37,211 bases of DNA. Origin: Chloroflexota bacterium. GTDB taxonomy: Bacteria; Chloroflexota; Anaerolineae; UBA7937; B3-Chlor. Positions 13,493 through 21,779 of this stretch are shown in pieces; the stretch's first letter is position 1, and each line of letters begins with the position of its first letter. The stretch lies in the NCBI GenBank assembly GCA_030613785.1, contig JAUWLF010000034.1, forward strand, positions 1 to 37,211, in the 5' to 3' direction. A program made the translations under genes and the position numbers. A model generated the notes under the pieces. That model saw nothing but the letters and a program-made list of their open reading frames with translations. It was not told where the DNA came from and did not search any database.

Positions 13493-14485
13493 GTGTTCTA
13501 TCTGCTCCACGGCGAGGATGAGTATACGCGCTCCCTGGAACTGACCAAGATGAAAACCAGGCTGGGAGATCCGGGAAGTGTAAACCTGAACACCACCCTT
13601 CTCGACGGACGAGACCTCACCTTGGGCGAGTTGATCTTCGCCTGCGACACCATGCCATTCCTGGCTGACAAACGATTGGTGATCGTGAACGATCTGGCGA
13701 ACCGCTTCGAGACTCGAAGTGGGAGGCGAAGGGAACAGTCCGAGCGGGAGAGCACGTTTCTTGAGCAGTTGACGGAATACCTCGGCCGCTTGCCTGACAC
13801 TGCTCGACTCGTCTTCCTGGAACGGAAGACCATAAGCAAAAGCAACCCTATCCACAGACTCGCCTCCACCAGCGAACATGGCTACGTGAGGAAGTTCTCC
13901 CCTCCAAGCGGAAGAGCTCTCAACCGTTGGATCGCTGACCGTGTGCAGGAGAAGGGTGGTTCGATTGAGGCGGGGGCCATTCAGCTACTGGCTACGCATG
14001 TGGGGAACGATCTCCGGCTTCTGGATCAGGAGATTGACAAGCTTTGCACCTTTACTGACAGCGAGAGACCGATCAACGAGCGGGACGTGCAGGTTCTGGT
14101 CAGCTACGTGCAAGAGGCTAACATCTTCCACATGGTAGATGCCCTGGGAAAGAGAGAGACTCCCCAAGCCATGAAGCTGCTGCACAAGATGCTGGAGGAC
14201 GGCCAGCACCCTCTGTATCTTCTAAGTATGATCATCAGGCAGTTCAGAATTCTGCTTCAGATCAAGGAGTTGCTGGCCAAGGGAACGTCAGCAGCGGACA
14301 TAAGGGCGCTATTGAGATTGCCCCCCTTCGTGGTCCAGAAGATGACGAGACAGGCATCCAATTTCTCGGTCGCTCAACTGGAGATGATCTATCATCGCCT
14401 GCTGGAGATCGACTTAGCAATGAAGACGGGGAGAATGGAGGAGCGTCTGGCGCTTAGTCTATTCGTGACTGAGCTGCATCGATGA
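13493..14485 (+). CDS. holA: DNA polymerase III delta subunit
   Basis: HolA is the clamp-loader subunit that opens the beta sliding clamp. The 330-residue protein starts with MFYLLHGEDEYTRSLELTKMK, the usual HolA opening (F-x-G-x-[DE]) with the modified Walker-like region. Further family features are MPFLADKRLVIVNDL, RLVFLE, LNRWIADRVQEKGGSIEAGAIQLLATHVGNDLRLLDQEIDKL, and a C-terminal helical domain with HPLYLLSMIIRQFRILLQIKELL and RMEERLALSLFVTEL. The start is GTG 13493, preceded by GGGAGG at 13481-13486. It converges on gatA with only 23 bases between the stops. Confidence 0.93.
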   Translation: MFYLLHGEDEYTRSLELTKMKTRLGDPGSVNLNTTLLDGRDLTLGELIFACDTMPFLADKRLVIVNDLANRFETRSGRRREQSERESTFLEQLTEYLGRLPDTARLVFLERKTISKSNPIHRLASTSEHGYVRKFSPPSGRALNRWIADRVQEKGGSIEAGAIQLLATHVGNDLRLLDQEIDKLCTFTDSERPINERDVQVLVSYVQEANIFHMVDALGKRETPQAMKLLHKMLEDGQHPLYLLSMIIRQFRILLQIKELLAKGTSAADIRALLRLPPFVVQKMTRQASNFSVAQLEMIYHRLLEIDLAMKTGRMEERLALSLFVTELHR

Positions 14486-14508
14486 AGCTCCACTGGCGGC
14501 CAGGACAG

Positions 14509-15972
14509 TCAGAGGCTCGTTGGCGGACGGCGGAGATGGAAATCCGTGTTCTGCTCAAAGGCGTAGGCCACCCCCAGTACTGTACCTTCGGCAAAGGGTC
14601 GCCCCATGATCTGTAGCCCTACTGGCAGCCCATCACTGAATCCGCAAGGAATGGACACACAGGGCAGACCAGCCAGGTTTGCAGGGATGGTATAGAGGTC
14701 GGCCAGGTACATCTCCAGCGGATCGTCCACCTTCTCCCCGATGCCGAAGGCCACGACCGGCGACGTGGGCCCCGCCACCACGTCTACGCCAGCTCGGAAG
14801 GCGCGATCCAGATCTTCTTTTATCAGCGTACGCACTTTCTGGGCGTTCAGGTAGTACGCATCGTAGTATCCGGAGCTGAGGGCATAGGTGCCCAGCATGA
14901 TCCGTCGCTTGACCTCCGTCCCGAAGCCACGCCCTCGGGCCTTGCTCTGAGCCTCAAGGATGCTGCGCGCATCTGGGGCGAAGAGACCGTATTTCAGCCC
15001 ATCGTACCGCGCCAAGTTGGCGCTGGCCTCTGCCGACGAGGTGAGGAAATAGGTAGCCACGAGATACCGCTCATGAGGGAAAGAGATCTCCCGAACCTCG
15101 GCTCCCAGCTCCACCAGCTTCTCTATCGCACTCCGCACCCTCTTTTCCACGCCTGGATCCAATCCCTCTGCGAAGTACTCAGCCGGCACTCCGACCACTA
15201 TGCCGCCCAGGTCCTCCTTGAGGTAGGACGTGTAATCGGGCGTAGGCTCATCAACCGACGTCGAGTCCAGAGGATCGCGGAAGCCGATGGCGTTCATCAC
15301 CAGAGCGCAATCGGTCACATCCTTGGTGAGGGCGCCAATCTGATCGAGGGACGAGGCGAAGGCTATCAACCCGTACCTGGAGACCCGTCCATACGTGGGC
15401 TTCAAGCCCACCACGCCGCACAGCCCGGCCGGTTGGCGAACCGAGCCTCCAGTGTCTGACCCCAGGGCAAATATGGTCTCGTTGCCGAGTACCGAAGCTG
15501 CTGATCCGCCGCTGGAGCCGCCGGGCACACGTGAGGTATCCCAGGGGTTAAGGGTGGGGAAGAAGGCAGAGTGCTCTGTGGAGGAACCCATCGCAAACTC
15601 ATCCATATTGGACTTCCCCACCAGCACCGCCCCTTCCTCGCGCAGCCGCTCGACCACAGTGGCATCGTACGGGGGAATGAAGTTCTCCAGCATCCTGGAA
15701 CCACAAGTCGTCGGAACACCCTTGGTACAGATATTGTCCTTGACAGCCATGGGAATGCCGGTGAGGGGACCCATGTCATTGGCGGCAATCCTCTCATCGG
15801 CCTGCTTGGCGTGATCTAGCGCTATATCCGCAGTGGAAGTGATGTAAGCCCTGATCCCCTGGTCACACTCCTCGATCTTCCTCAACACCGATTCGGTGAG
15901 CTCTAAGGACGAGATTTCACGACGGCGCAGAAGATCATGGGCTTCATGAACTGTGAGGCGATATAGGCTCAC
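14509..15972 (-). CDS. gatA: Glutamyl-tRNA(Gln)/aspartyl-tRNA(Asn) amidotransferase subunit A
   Basis: GatA is the glutaminase subunit of the GatCAB complex. It releases ammonia that GatB uses to amidate misacylated Glu-tRNA(Gln) or Asp-tRNA(Asn). The amidase signature is intact: [11 protein letters not shown] supplies the catalytic Lys, and [17 protein letters not shown] supplies the cis-Ser and nucleophile Ser, followed by [32 protein letters not shown]. The length of 487 residues is standard. The start is GTG 15972, overlapping the gatC stop by four bases (GTGA), so the two are translationally coupled. gatB is not in the window. Confidence 0.96.
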   Translation of the reverse strand: MSLYRLTVHEAHDLLRRREISSLELTESVLRKIEECDQGIRAYITSTADIALDHAKQADERIAANDMGPLTGIPMAVKDNICTKGVPTTCGSRMLENFIPPYDATVVERLREEGAVLVGKSNMDEFAMGSSTEHSAFFPTLNPWDTSRVPGGSSGGSAASVLGNETIFALGSDTGGSVRQPAGLCGVVGLKPTYGRVSRYGLIAFASSLDQIGALTKDVTDCALVMNAIGFRDPLDSTSVDEPTPDYTSYLKEDLGGIVVGVPAEYFAEGLDPGVEKRVRSAIEKLVELGAEVREISFPHERYLVATYFLTSSAEASANLARYDGLKYGLFAPDARSILEAQSKARGRGFGTEVKRRIMLGTYALSSGYYDAYYLNAQKVRTLIKEDLDRAFRAGVDVVAGPTSPVVAFGIGEKVDDPLEMYLADLYTIPANLAGLPCVSIPCGFSDGLPVGLQIMGRPFAEGTVLGVAYAFEQNTDFHLRRPPTSL

Positions 15973-16268
15973 TGGCCCCTCTTGGGGAAGATGGCCTGTA
16001 CGCGGAGATAGCCATCCTGCGTGCAGGGGGCATTGCCAAGGATGTCTTCGGTGGGAAAGGAAGGCCTCGTTTCGTCGTCCCGAAGCGGGTCTCCCTTGAC
16101 CACCACGTGCGCTGTAGGGAGGACGTCGGTCGTGTCCAGTTCGTCAAGGAGTGCGACATACTCCAGGATTTTGGACAAGTCGTTCTGGAGCTGTTCCATC
16201 TCCCTTTCGCCCAGCTCCAGCCTGGCTAGGTGGGCGATGTGTTCTACCTCGGCGCGGCTGATTCTCAT
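15969..16268 (-). CDS. gatC: Glutamyl-tRNA(Gln)/aspartyl-tRNA(Asn) amidotransferase subunit C
   Basis: GatC is the 99-residue belt protein that holds GatA and GatB together. It shows the typical opening [19 protein letters not shown], then [24 protein letters not shown] and the conserved [20 protein letters not shown]. It lies directly upstream of gatA with a four-base overlap. Between it and jag is a 7-bp hairpin (16289-16307) without a T-run, so read-through from the rpmH-jag operon is possible. No separate promoter was found. Confidence 0.94.
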   Translation of the reverse strand: MRISRAEVEHIAHLARLELGEREMEQLQNDLSKILEYVALLDELDTTDVLPTAHVVVKGDPLRDDETRPSFPTEDILGNAPCTQDGYLRVQAIFPKRGQ

Positions 16269-16288
16269 CGGTGCCTATCCTGGGTATA

Positions 16289-16307
16289 GCTCCCGCGTAT
16301 CGGGAGC
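16289..16307 (-). other. Hairpin between jag and gatC
   Basis: GCTCCCG (16289-16295) and CGGGAGC (16301-16307) form a perfect 7-bp stem with a five-base loop. No T-run follows on the minus strand, so it is more likely a processing or pause site than a terminator separating jag from gatC. Confidence 0.4.
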
Positions 16308-16333
16308 CGGTTGGAGCGAGGAGTCCGGGACAC

Positions 16334-17029
16334 CTATTGGGGCATGATGACTACCTTACGCCTGGCACCTTCGTCGATGCTCTCCGTTCTCACGGAGCGG
16401 TGGTCGCGCAAGGCCATGTGCACTATGCGACGCTCGTGGGCTGGCATCGGCTCCAGGGTCACGGGTTTTCCTTCGGCAATCACCCTCTCGGCCATCCTCT
16501 CGGACAACTCGGTCAATACCCGCTGGCGCCTCTTCTTGTACCCCCCCACATCAACGACGACATTGACCCAATGTTGAAAGCTTCGGCTGACCATGAGACG
16601 AGTGATGTACTGCAGATCGCGCAGTGTCTCCCCCTGCCGTCCAATGAGGATACCCAAGTTCTCGCCCTCGACGTCCAAGACCACAGGCATCAAGTCATTG
16701 GTTGGGCGCTCCCGCACGTTCACTTCGGCCTCGATTCCCATGTGGTGCAGCAAGTTGCGAAGCGTCTCCGCAGCGATGGCCGCCACGTCCCTCTCCCCAG
16801 AGGGGACGGGCGCCACCTCTTTCCACTCATCCACTACCCCCGCAAGCTGGGTCAGAGTCACCCTGACCCGGGCCTCCTGTCGTCCCAGCCCCAGAATACC
16901 CCTGCTACCCTCGGCCAGGACCTCGGCCTCCACTTGCTCTCTGTCGGCCCCCAGTTCCTTCAGGGCTTTCTCAATGGCTTCGTCAACGGATTTCCCCGTG
17001 GCCTCAACGCTTTTTCTTCCCTCTTCCAT
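16334..17029 (-). CDS. jag: Jag/KhpB-type RNA-binding protein
   Basis: This 231-residue RNA-binding protein is of the SpoIIIJ-associated (Jag, KhpB) family. It has three domains: an N-terminal Jag_N motif (SVEATGKSVDEAIEKALKELG), a KH-like domain with the loop LGILIGRQGETLRDLQYITRLM, and a C-terminal R3H domain with MPAHERRIVHMALRDHRSVRTES. The R-x-x-x-H residues of R3H are present. ATG 17029 starts the recognisable Jag_N domain; an upstream in-frame reading from 17194 only repeats the yidC coding region in another frame. It overlaps the end of yidC by 26 bases, as expected for a coupled yidC-jag pair. Confidence 0.93.
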   Translation of the reverse strand: MEEGRKSVEATGKSVDEAIEKALKELGADREQVEAEVLAEGSRGILGLGRQEARVRVTLTQLAGVVDEWKEVAPVPSGERDVAAIAAETLRNLLHHMGIEAEVNVRERPTNDLMPVVLDVEGENLGILIGRQGETLRDLQYITRLMVSRSFQHWVNVVVDVGGYKKRRQRVLTELSERMAERVIAEGKPVTLEPMPAHERRIVHMALRDHRSVRTESIDEGARRKVVIMPQ

Positions 17030-17819
17030 CTTGCCTTGTTTCCTCTCTCCTGGGAAGCCCTGGTATGCCTGTGGGCAAAGCCTTTCTGATGTCTGCCCAG
17101 CCCGTAGTGAAGCCTTGCTGCAAGATCTGTAGCGCGCCCGAGGCAATCCAATACACCGCCAGCCCAGACGCCACCTGCAGAGTAATGAAGCCAAACATGA
17201 TGGGCATCATGGTCTGCATGCTTCTGTTCATCTGGGCCTGCGATGGATCCACAGCCGGCTGGGCGGTCAGCTTCTGCTGCAGCCAGAAGACCGCCACCAC
17301 AAACACAGGCAAAACATAGAGAGGATCAGGACGCCCCAAGTGCAGCCACAGGAACTGGCTGTTCAGCGGTATTGAATTCATGGCTATGTTGTGCATGAAA
17401 GGGATGGTATGGTATAGCCGCTGGGACAGAACCATGAACTGCTCAGGAGAGCTTCCCAACGCTTGATAGATGGACTGGTAAAGTCCTATCCAGATAGGCA
17501 TTTGCACCAACATCGGCAGGCATCCCATCATGGGATTGACACCATGCTTTTTGTACAACTCCATCGTAGCCGCTGACAACTTCTCTCTGTTCTTGGCGTA
17601 TTTCTTCTGCAACTTCTTGATCTCAGGTTGCAGCTCCTGCATCGCCTTCATGGACCTGATTTGCTTCTGGGTGAAAGGAAAAGTAAGCAAACGGGTCACC
17701 ACGGTAAGGCCGATGATAGCCAGGACGAAGTTGTTGAAAAGCATACTATAGAGGAGCATTAGCAGGTTGAGCATCGGCTCCATTATCAACAGGTTCCATA
17801 ACTCACTTATTCCGGCCAT
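17004..17819 (-). CDS. yidC: Membrane protein insertase YidC/OxaA
   Basis: YidC inserts and folds proteins in the cytoplasmic membrane, alone or with SecYEG. This 271-residue short form lacks the large periplasmic domain of proteobacterial YidC. Visible are the first core helix FVLAIIGLTVVTRLLTFPF with the conserved hydrophilic-groove Arg (VVTRLL), the coiled C1 hairpin MKAMQELQPEIKKLQKKYAKNREKLSAATMELYKKHGVNPMMGCLP in sequence, then further helices ending LQVASGLAVYWIASGALQILQQ, and a basic tail (GRGKKKR) that can contact the ribosome. A strong AGGAGG precedes ATG 17819. It is flanked by a PQQ-propeller lipoprotein gene and jag. Confidence 0.95.
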   Translation of the reverse strand: MAGISELWNLLIMEPMLNLLMLLYSMLFNNFVLAIIGLTVVTRLLTFPFTQKQIRSMKAMQELQPEIKKLQKKYAKNREKLSAATMELYKKHGVNPMMGCLPMLVQMPIWIGLYQSIYQALGSSPEQFMVLSQRLYHTIPFMHNIAMNSIPLNSQFLWLHLGRPDPLYVLPVFVVAVFWLQQKLTAQPAVDPSQAQMNRSMQTMMPIMFGFITLQVASGLAVYWIASGALQILQQGFTTGWADIRKALPTGIPGLPRREETRQDGRGKKKR

Positions 17820-17839
17820 TCAACACCCTCCTGTTATTG

Positions 17840-19009
17840 CTACCCACCGGGGGTCAACTCCCACCTCAACTGCCCGGTCGAGACGTCAAGGGCGTACAGC
17901 TTGCCGTCATCAGCATTGACATAGACGAGTCCATGAGCCACAGCAGGCGAGGACAGCACCTTGAAGCTCCCCTCCTGAGGATAGTGCCAGAGCTGAGCAC
18001 CTGTGTCGGCATCCAGCGCATAGATCCCGTCGCTGCCTGCCGTCAAGTAGAGGACTCCTTCCTCCAACACCGGGGAGGCATTGATCATATCCTCCGCTTC
18101 GAACTTCCACCTCAGAGTGCCGTCGCCCGCCTCCAAGGCGTACAGGGAATGGTCCAGGGAACCAACATATAGGACTCCTTCTCCCAGAAGCGGCTGAGCC
18201 CAAATCCAATTCCCAGTCAGAAAGCTCCACTTCTCATCGCCAGTCTCGGCGTCCAGAGCGTAGACCTTGTTGTCCAGGGAACCGAAGTACACCGTGTCTC
18301 CACCTACAGTAGGGGTACAATAGATAGCGCCGGCCGTTGGAAACGCCCATTTGCTCTCGCCGCTGGTCGCATCCAGAGCGTACAGGTTCTTGTCGGCAGA
18401 GCCAACGTATAGAGTTCCATCGTCCCACACCAGGCCACCCCAGATCTCCTGCCCCGTCTCGAACTCCCACTTCTTGCTGCCCGTCCCCAGGTCTAGAGCG
18501 TAGACCGTACGATCAGCGGAAGTGAAATAGGCCATGTCCTGCCCCACGGCAGGGGTGCCCAGGAACGGCTCAGTGTCCTCAGCGCTGCCCACGGGGAACT
18601 CCCATCTCTTCTGACCATTGGTCACATCCAGAGCATAGGCTCTGCCCTGGATATCCTGCCTCTGGAATATCAGAAAGGACGTGCTTTCGATCTCATACGC
18701 CCCAAAGAGGAGCAATCCCTCGCTGATGACGGGCGTGGAGTAGATGCCCGCCAGAGGCTGTTCTGAGGGGAACTCCCACAACTGTTGCCGCGTATTGACA
18801 TCTATCGCATGCAACTTCCCGGCCTTGGAGGCCACATAGAGCACATCTCCGTCGACGACCGGTGAGGACCACCCCATGGCCGCCCGGCCGCCACACCCTG
18901 CGAGCAGGATAGCGAGCAAACCTAGCAAGCTCCACACAACGACGATCGCGGTCTTCCTAGTGGTCATCTCCTTCAACGGCAGGTCTCCTTCGCTTCCTCT
19001 CGACTTCAT
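17840..19009 (-). CDS. PQQ-type beta-propeller lipoprotein (BamB-like)
   Basis: This is an exported lipoprotein made almost entirely of PQQ-like repeats. After a basic start and a hydrophobic segment, the lipobox LLAGC gives the lipidated cysteine. About eight repeats follow, of the form [YH]A[LI]-[DE]-x-x-x-G-x-x-x-W-x-[FY] (for example [14 protein letters not shown] and [14 protein letters not shown]), suggesting an eight-bladed propeller on the membrane surface. The fold resembles BamB and quinoprotein dehydrogenases, but no enzyme active-site set is evident, so a scaffold role is likelier. The ATG at 19009 overlaps the yidD stop (ATGA), which supports that start; ATG 18967 or TTG 18976 are alternatives. 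Its place between yidD and yidC suggests a role in membrane protein insertion or assembly (inference). Confidence 0.85.
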   Translation of the reverse strand: MKSRGSEGDLPLKEMTTRKTAIVVVWSLLGLLAILLAGCGGRAAMGWSSPVVDGDVLYVASKAGKLHAIDVNTRQQLWEFPSEQPLAGIYSTPVISEGLLLFGAYEIESTSFLIFQRQDIQGRAYALDVTNGQKRWEFPVGSAEDTEPFLGTPAVGQDMAYFTSADRTVYALDLGTGSKKWEFETGQEIWGGLVWDDGTLYVGSADKNLYALDATSGESKWAFPTAGAIYCTPTVGGDTVYFGSLDNKVYALDAETGDEKWSFLTGNWIWAQPLLGEGVLYVGSLDHSLYALEAGDGTLRWKFEAEDMINASPVLEEGVLYLTAGSDGIYALDADTGAQLWHYPQEGSFKVLSSPAVAHGLVYVNADDGKLYALDVSTGQLRWELTPGG

Positions 19010-19230
19010 GGTACAGGATCATATCCCCCCGGATGCAGAGGGTGGCAACGCAGTATTCGCTTGAGGCCCAACCACCCCCCTTTCCCAACGCCGTACTTCT
19101 CAATCGCTTCGTAGGTGTACAGAGAGCATGATGGAACAAAGCGACAGGACGGGGCAAATATCGGGGAGATGTATCTTCGATAGAATCGAATAGTGAGCAG
19201 CACAAACCCTCTCATGTCGAAATGCGGCAA
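19006..19230 (-). CDS. yidD: YidD, membrane protein insertion efficiency factor
   Basis: YidD is a small (74-residue) membrane-associated protein that aids YidC-dependent insertion. The family core is complete: [34 protein letters not shown], then [24 protein letters not shown], with the three conserved cysteines. The start is probably TTG 19230, since AGGAG lies about nine bases upstream; ATG 19215 is the alternative. The stop overlaps the next start by four bases. It follows rnpA by 34 bases. Confidence 0.93.
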   Translation of the reverse strand: MPHFDMRGFVLLTIRFYRRYISPIFAPSCRFVPSCSLYTYEAIEKYGVGKGGWLGLKRILRCHPLHPGGYDPVP

Positions 19231-19264
19231 CGGGACTCGCTCCTGCCCGTTGTCAACCAGATTA

Positions 19265-19603
19265 TCACTCAGTCAACAACCCTGCCTTCCGGAGCAACTG
19301 CTCCACGGCGCGATCCACCTCCTGGAAAGAGGCCCCCCTGATGGGCCGGCGGGCGATGAAGACCACATCCTGGCCCGGCGATATCGCTTCGTGGCGTGGC
19401 CTCCCTGCCTCTCGCAAGAGACGCTTCACTCGGTTCCGAACCACGGCGTTGCCAACCCGCTTGCTGACGGAAAAGCCGAAACGGCTGTGGTCGAGCCCGT
19501 TGGGAAGCACGCAGAGCACCAACAGGAAATGGGGCCACGAACGGCCCTCTCTCTTCACCCGCTGGAACAGCTCGTCGTCCCTCAGGCGATATCTCTTTTC
19601 CAT
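19265..19603 (-). CDS. rnpA: Ribonuclease P protein component
   Basis: RnpA is the protein subunit of RNase P, which trims the 5' leader of pre-tRNAs. The 112-residue protein shows the usual opening [20 protein letters not shown], then [25 protein letters not shown], with the RNR signature that contacts the RNA subunit, and the C-terminal helix [15 protein letters not shown]. It lies 39 bases after rpmH on the minus strand, the standard order. Confidence 0.96.
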   Translation of the reverse strand: MEKRYRLRDDELFQRVKREGRSWPHFLLVLCVLPNGLDHSRFGFSVSKRVGNAVVRNRVKRLLREAGRPRHEAISPGQDVVFIARRPIRGASFQEVDRAVEQLLRKAGLLTE

Positions 19604-19642
19604 TGCCGGGATTCGGCTGGAACAGTTTGAAGGTCCGATGGA

Positions 19643-19780
19643 TCAGACCGTCAGTCTCTTGCGCCCCTTCAGCCGGCGGGCTTTGAGGACCCTCCGCCCA
19701 CCAGGGGTGCGCATGCGGGCACGGAATCCGTGGCTTCTCTTGCGTTTTCTCTTCTTGGGCTGGTATGTACGCTTGGGCAT
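19643..19780 (-). CDS. rpmH: 50S ribosomal protein L34
   Basis: L34 is a very small, very basic protein of the large ribosomal subunit. The 45-residue product begins [20 protein letters not shown] and continues with [20 protein letters not shown], the hallmark L34 pattern. It is the first gene after a consensus promoter and is followed by rnpA, yidD, the propeller lipoprotein, yidC and jag. A purine-rich AAGGGG precedes ATG 19780. Confidence 0.96.
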   Translation of the reverse strand: MPKRTYQPKKRKRKRSHGFRARMRTPGGRRVLKARRLKGRKRLTV

Positions 19781-19811
19781 GGCCACCCCTTTGATGGATA
19801 TTCAAATTCTA

Positions 19812-19841
19812 ATTATACCTATTCTCTGCTCCCCGTGTCAA
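19812..19841 (-). promoter_or_regulatory. Consensus promoter of the rpmH-rnpA-yidD-yidC-jag operon
   Basis: On the minus strand TTGACA (19841-19836), an 18-base spacer and TATAAT (19817-19812): both boxes match the consensus at all positions. Transcription would start near 19805, about 25 bases before rpmH. Confidence 0.9.
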
Positions 19842-19977
19842 ATCCAGCTCGCAGGCCACAAAGCAATAACTGGTGGCGAACTGAACTCGCGCAGGCCCAT
19901 CTCGAGCCCCACAATCGGCCTTGAGAATCTCACTCGGTGGGCTGCAGCCGCAGACAGCGCAGAACAGACGACGACGG

Positions 19978-20009
19978 CGACTGAGCTGAGGGCAATGCCT
20001 GCTCAGTCG
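19978..20009 (-). other. Hairpin downstream of tRNA-Glu
   Basis: CGACTGAG (19978-19985) and CTCAGTCG (20002-20009) form a perfect 8-bp stem about 15 bases after the tRNA 3' end on the minus strand. No T-run follows it in that direction, so it may be a processing or weak termination structure. Confidence 0.35.
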
Positions 20010-20024
20010 AAAAGAGAAGCCAAG

Positions 20025-20097
20025 TAGCGCATAGGGGAGTCGAACCCCTGTCTCCGCCTTGAGAGGGCAGTATCCTAGGCCACTAGACGAATGCGCC
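20025..20097 (-). tRNA. tRNA-Glu (anticodon CTC)
   Basis: Read on the minus strand, the 73 bases fold as a cloverleaf: acceptor GGCGCAT/ATGCGCT with a G-U first pair and discriminator A, D arm GTCTAGTGGCCTAGGAT, anticodon stem CTGCC/GGCGG with loop CTCTCAA (anticodon CTC), and T arm AGGGG-TTCGACT-CCCCT. The body closely follows the bacterial tRNA-Glu pattern. The CCA is not encoded. It reads GAG codons, common in this GC-rich genome. Confidence 0.93.
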
Positions 20098-20109
20098 ACA
20101 CTCACACAA

Positions 20110-20138
20110 ATTGTACCATCAAGACCATTGCTTGTCAA
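20110..20138 (-). promoter_or_regulatory. Consensus promoter of the tRNA-Glu gene
   Basis: On the minus strand TTGACA (20138-20133), a 17-base spacer and TACAAT (20115-20110), giving a start a few bases before the tRNA 5' end. It lies back to back with the plus-strand promoter at 20166-20194. Confidence 0.88.
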
Positions 20139-20165
20139 ATTCAACGCCGTGGCATCGGCGGACCC

Positions 20166-20194
20166 TTGACGACGAAGGACCTTTCCTCTATAAT
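20166..20194 (+). promoter_or_regulatory. Near-consensus promoter with no obvious gene directly after it
   Basis: TTGACG (20166-20171), a 17-base spacer and TATAAT (20189-20194). Eleven of twelve box positions match consensus. The next convincing gene (20618) starts more than 400 bases later, so the promoter implies either a long leader or an unannotated RNA. Confidence 0.75.
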
Positions 20195-20617
20195 GAGTCT
20201 GCCATAGAATGATCGAGGTCCAGAGATCCCCGGCAAGCAGCGACGACAACCTGCAAGACAGAGAGAGCCCAAGATCCGTCCGCAGAGGATCGCTGCCTGA
20301 TAACAGCAGCATGGGGCCTCATCTGGCTCCTGACCGACACAGGCTATTCGCCATGTTTGGTTCGACCTTTGGTGATTCCAGTCCGTCATCTGATGGTGCT
20401 AGGGGCGCGCATCGCGGGCGAGGTTTCCCAGCGCCGGTCTCCCTCCCGGTTCTATTTGTTATGTTACGCTGGGTGACCGGTGCCGCCGTGTTGACAACGC
20501 TCACTTTGACACAAGACGACACACGGACCTATGTCCCGAGCCAACCGCCTGCCAGATTGGGCCAGCGCTCCAGGCGAGTGACTCGTCTATCAGCATCGAA
20601 TAGGCCCTGAGCAAGCG
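20195..20617 (+). other. About 420 bases without a convincing gene, possible leader or small RNA
   Basis: The stretch lies behind a strong promoter. Open frames here (for example a 133-codon one from 20209) give low-complexity, Arg/Ser/Pro-rich products without a ribosome-binding site and are rejected. Some pairing is possible, for example CCCAGCG near 20428 with CGCTGGG near 20467. It does not match 6S, SRP, tmRNA, RNase P RNA or a T-box that I can recognise. Confidence 0.35.
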
Positions 20618-21190
20618 ATGCCTTCCCAGCCCTCGATATGCCCGTGCTGCGGTAGCTTCGACATCGAAGATTTCCGCTGCAACTCGTGTGGTCATGCCAT
20701 TGAGCACACCGCCATGTCCCCCATCTGTCCACAGTGTGGTTCCGAGAATCGCGACCAGAGTCAATTCTGTGCCGAGTGTGGAGCCCCGCTGTTCGAGTAC
20801 TGTCCTCAGTGCGGTGGCAAGATGGCCTCCACCGCTCGCTTCTGCGAACGATGCGCCTTTGATTACCAACGCATACATCGGTCCGAGCAACATTGTCAAT
20901 GGTGCGGTGCCCAGAACCCCGTCCGCTCTGACTCGTGTCGGGAGTGCGGAGCCCGGCTGCGCACTAGATGCCCCCAGTGTGGTACCACGACAGAAGCACA
21001 GTACAGATTCTGCCCGCTGTGTGGCTTCGACCGCTCGCGGTTCGTGAGCGAGAAGCTGCTAGCCAAGCTTGACACTCGGAGCGGAACTTCCAAGGAATCA
21101 GCCTTCGCCCTGAATCTCAGCTCCGGATTCATGATCATCCTGATCATCATCAGCATCATTCTCGATGCCTACATCCTATCACAGATCTAG
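20618..21190 (+). CDS. Membrane-anchored zinc-ribbon array protein
   Basis: This 190-residue protein carries five CxxC...CxxC zinc ribbons in a row: CPCCGSFDIEDFRCNSCG, CPQCGSENRDQSQFCAECG, CPQCGGKMASTARFCERC, CQWCGAQNPVRSDSCREC and CPQCGTTTEAQYRFCPLC. These are rubredoxin/DZANK-like folds that usually mediate protein or nucleic-acid contacts rather than catalysis. A C-terminal hydrophobic helix (GFMIILIIISIILDAYILSQI begins near residue 170) anchors it, leaving the ribbons in the cytoplasm. The next gene encodes a soluble protein with the same ribbon order, so the two look like paralogs. The ribosome-binding site before ATG 20618 is weak. The function is unknown. Confidence 0.82.
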   Translation: MPSQPSICPCCGSFDIEDFRCNSCGHAIEHTAMSPICPQCGSENRDQSQFCAECGAPLFEYCPQCGGKMASTARFCERCAFDYQRIHRSEQHCQWCGAQNPVRSDSCRECGARLRTRCPQCGTTTEAQYRFCPLCGFDRSRFVSEKLLAKLDTRSGTSKESAFALNLSSGFMIILIIISIILDAYILSQI

Positions 21191-21202
21191 GGCACAATCT
21201 CA

Positions 21203-21231
21203 TTGCCTGCAGACTGAGGCTATGCTACAAT
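21203..21231 (+). promoter_or_regulatory. Promoter of the second zinc-ribbon gene
   Basis: TTGCCT (21203-21208), a 17-base spacer and TACAAT (21226-21231), strengthened by an extended -10 TG at 21223-21224. The start site would be near 21238, shortly before GTG 21255. Confidence 0.6.
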
Positions 21232-21254
21232 CCTCCTACTGAGGGAAGGGGATC

Positions 21255-21728
21255 GTGGAAACGCTCAAGTGCCCCAGATGCAGCAGGCTTGGTCTACAAA
21301 GGACGCAACCCGACCAGCTTCTCTGCGGCGCCTGTGGCGCCAGGTTCGTGATGACTTCCAGACAGGCCGGTCCCCTCGTCGCGTGTCCCCATTGTGGCTT
21401 TGGCAACGAACCCCAGGCCAGTGTTTGCTGTGAATGCAGGACTGCCCTGGCCAAGTACTGCCCTCGGTGCGGCGCCATGTTGGAGTTGCCGATGCGTTTC
21501 TGCGATCAATGCGGCGCCAACCTGGAAAGTCTCACCTCGCCGGAGGGGCGATGTCAGTGGTGTGGCTCTCAGAACGACAAGGAAGCCGACGCCTGCGACC
21601 AGTGCGGCGCTGCTTTGATTGTGGCCTGTCCAAGGTGCGAGGCCAAGATGAAAACCGGCCTCAACTACTGCAAGGCTTGTGGTTTGGACTATGCGACGCT
21701 ACTGGAAACTGACGAGGATGAACCGTAG
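21255..21728 (+). CDS. Soluble zinc-ribbon array protein
   Basis: This 157-residue protein has five zinc ribbons: CPRC...CGAC near the N-terminus, CPHCGFGNEPQASVCCEC, CPRCGAMLELPMRFCDQC, CQWCGSQNDKEADACDQC and CPRCEAKMKTGLNYCKAC. The fourth ribbon starts CQWCG as in the upstream protein, supporting a tandem duplication. Unlike that protein it has no membrane segment and ends in an acidic tail (ETDEDEP). The start is GTG 21255 behind GGGAAGGGG. The function is unknown; a scaffold role with its two zinc-ribbon neighbours is possible. Confidence 0.82.
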   Translation: METLKCPRCSRLGLQRTQPDQLLCGACGARFVMTSRQAGPLVACPHCGFGNEPQASVCCECRTALAKYCPRCGAMLELPMRFCDQCGANLESLTSPEGRCQWCGSQNDKEADACDQCGAALIVACPRCEAKMKTGLNYCKACGLDYATLLETDEDEP

Positions 21729-21779
21729 AGGGCCTCTGAGCCTACGGTTGGACAGAGAAGCTGTGCAGGAGGTACGGGA

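Noticed and set aside
17030-17194. Longer N-terminus for jag
   Set aside because: It would be read entirely inside the yidC coding region in another frame; Jag_N homology starts at ATG 17029.
20209-20610. A 133-codon plus-strand frame starting near the promoter at 20166-20194
   Set aside because: The product is low-complexity (Arg/Ser/Pro-rich), has no ribosome-binding site and no recognisable pattern; it is more likely noncoding.
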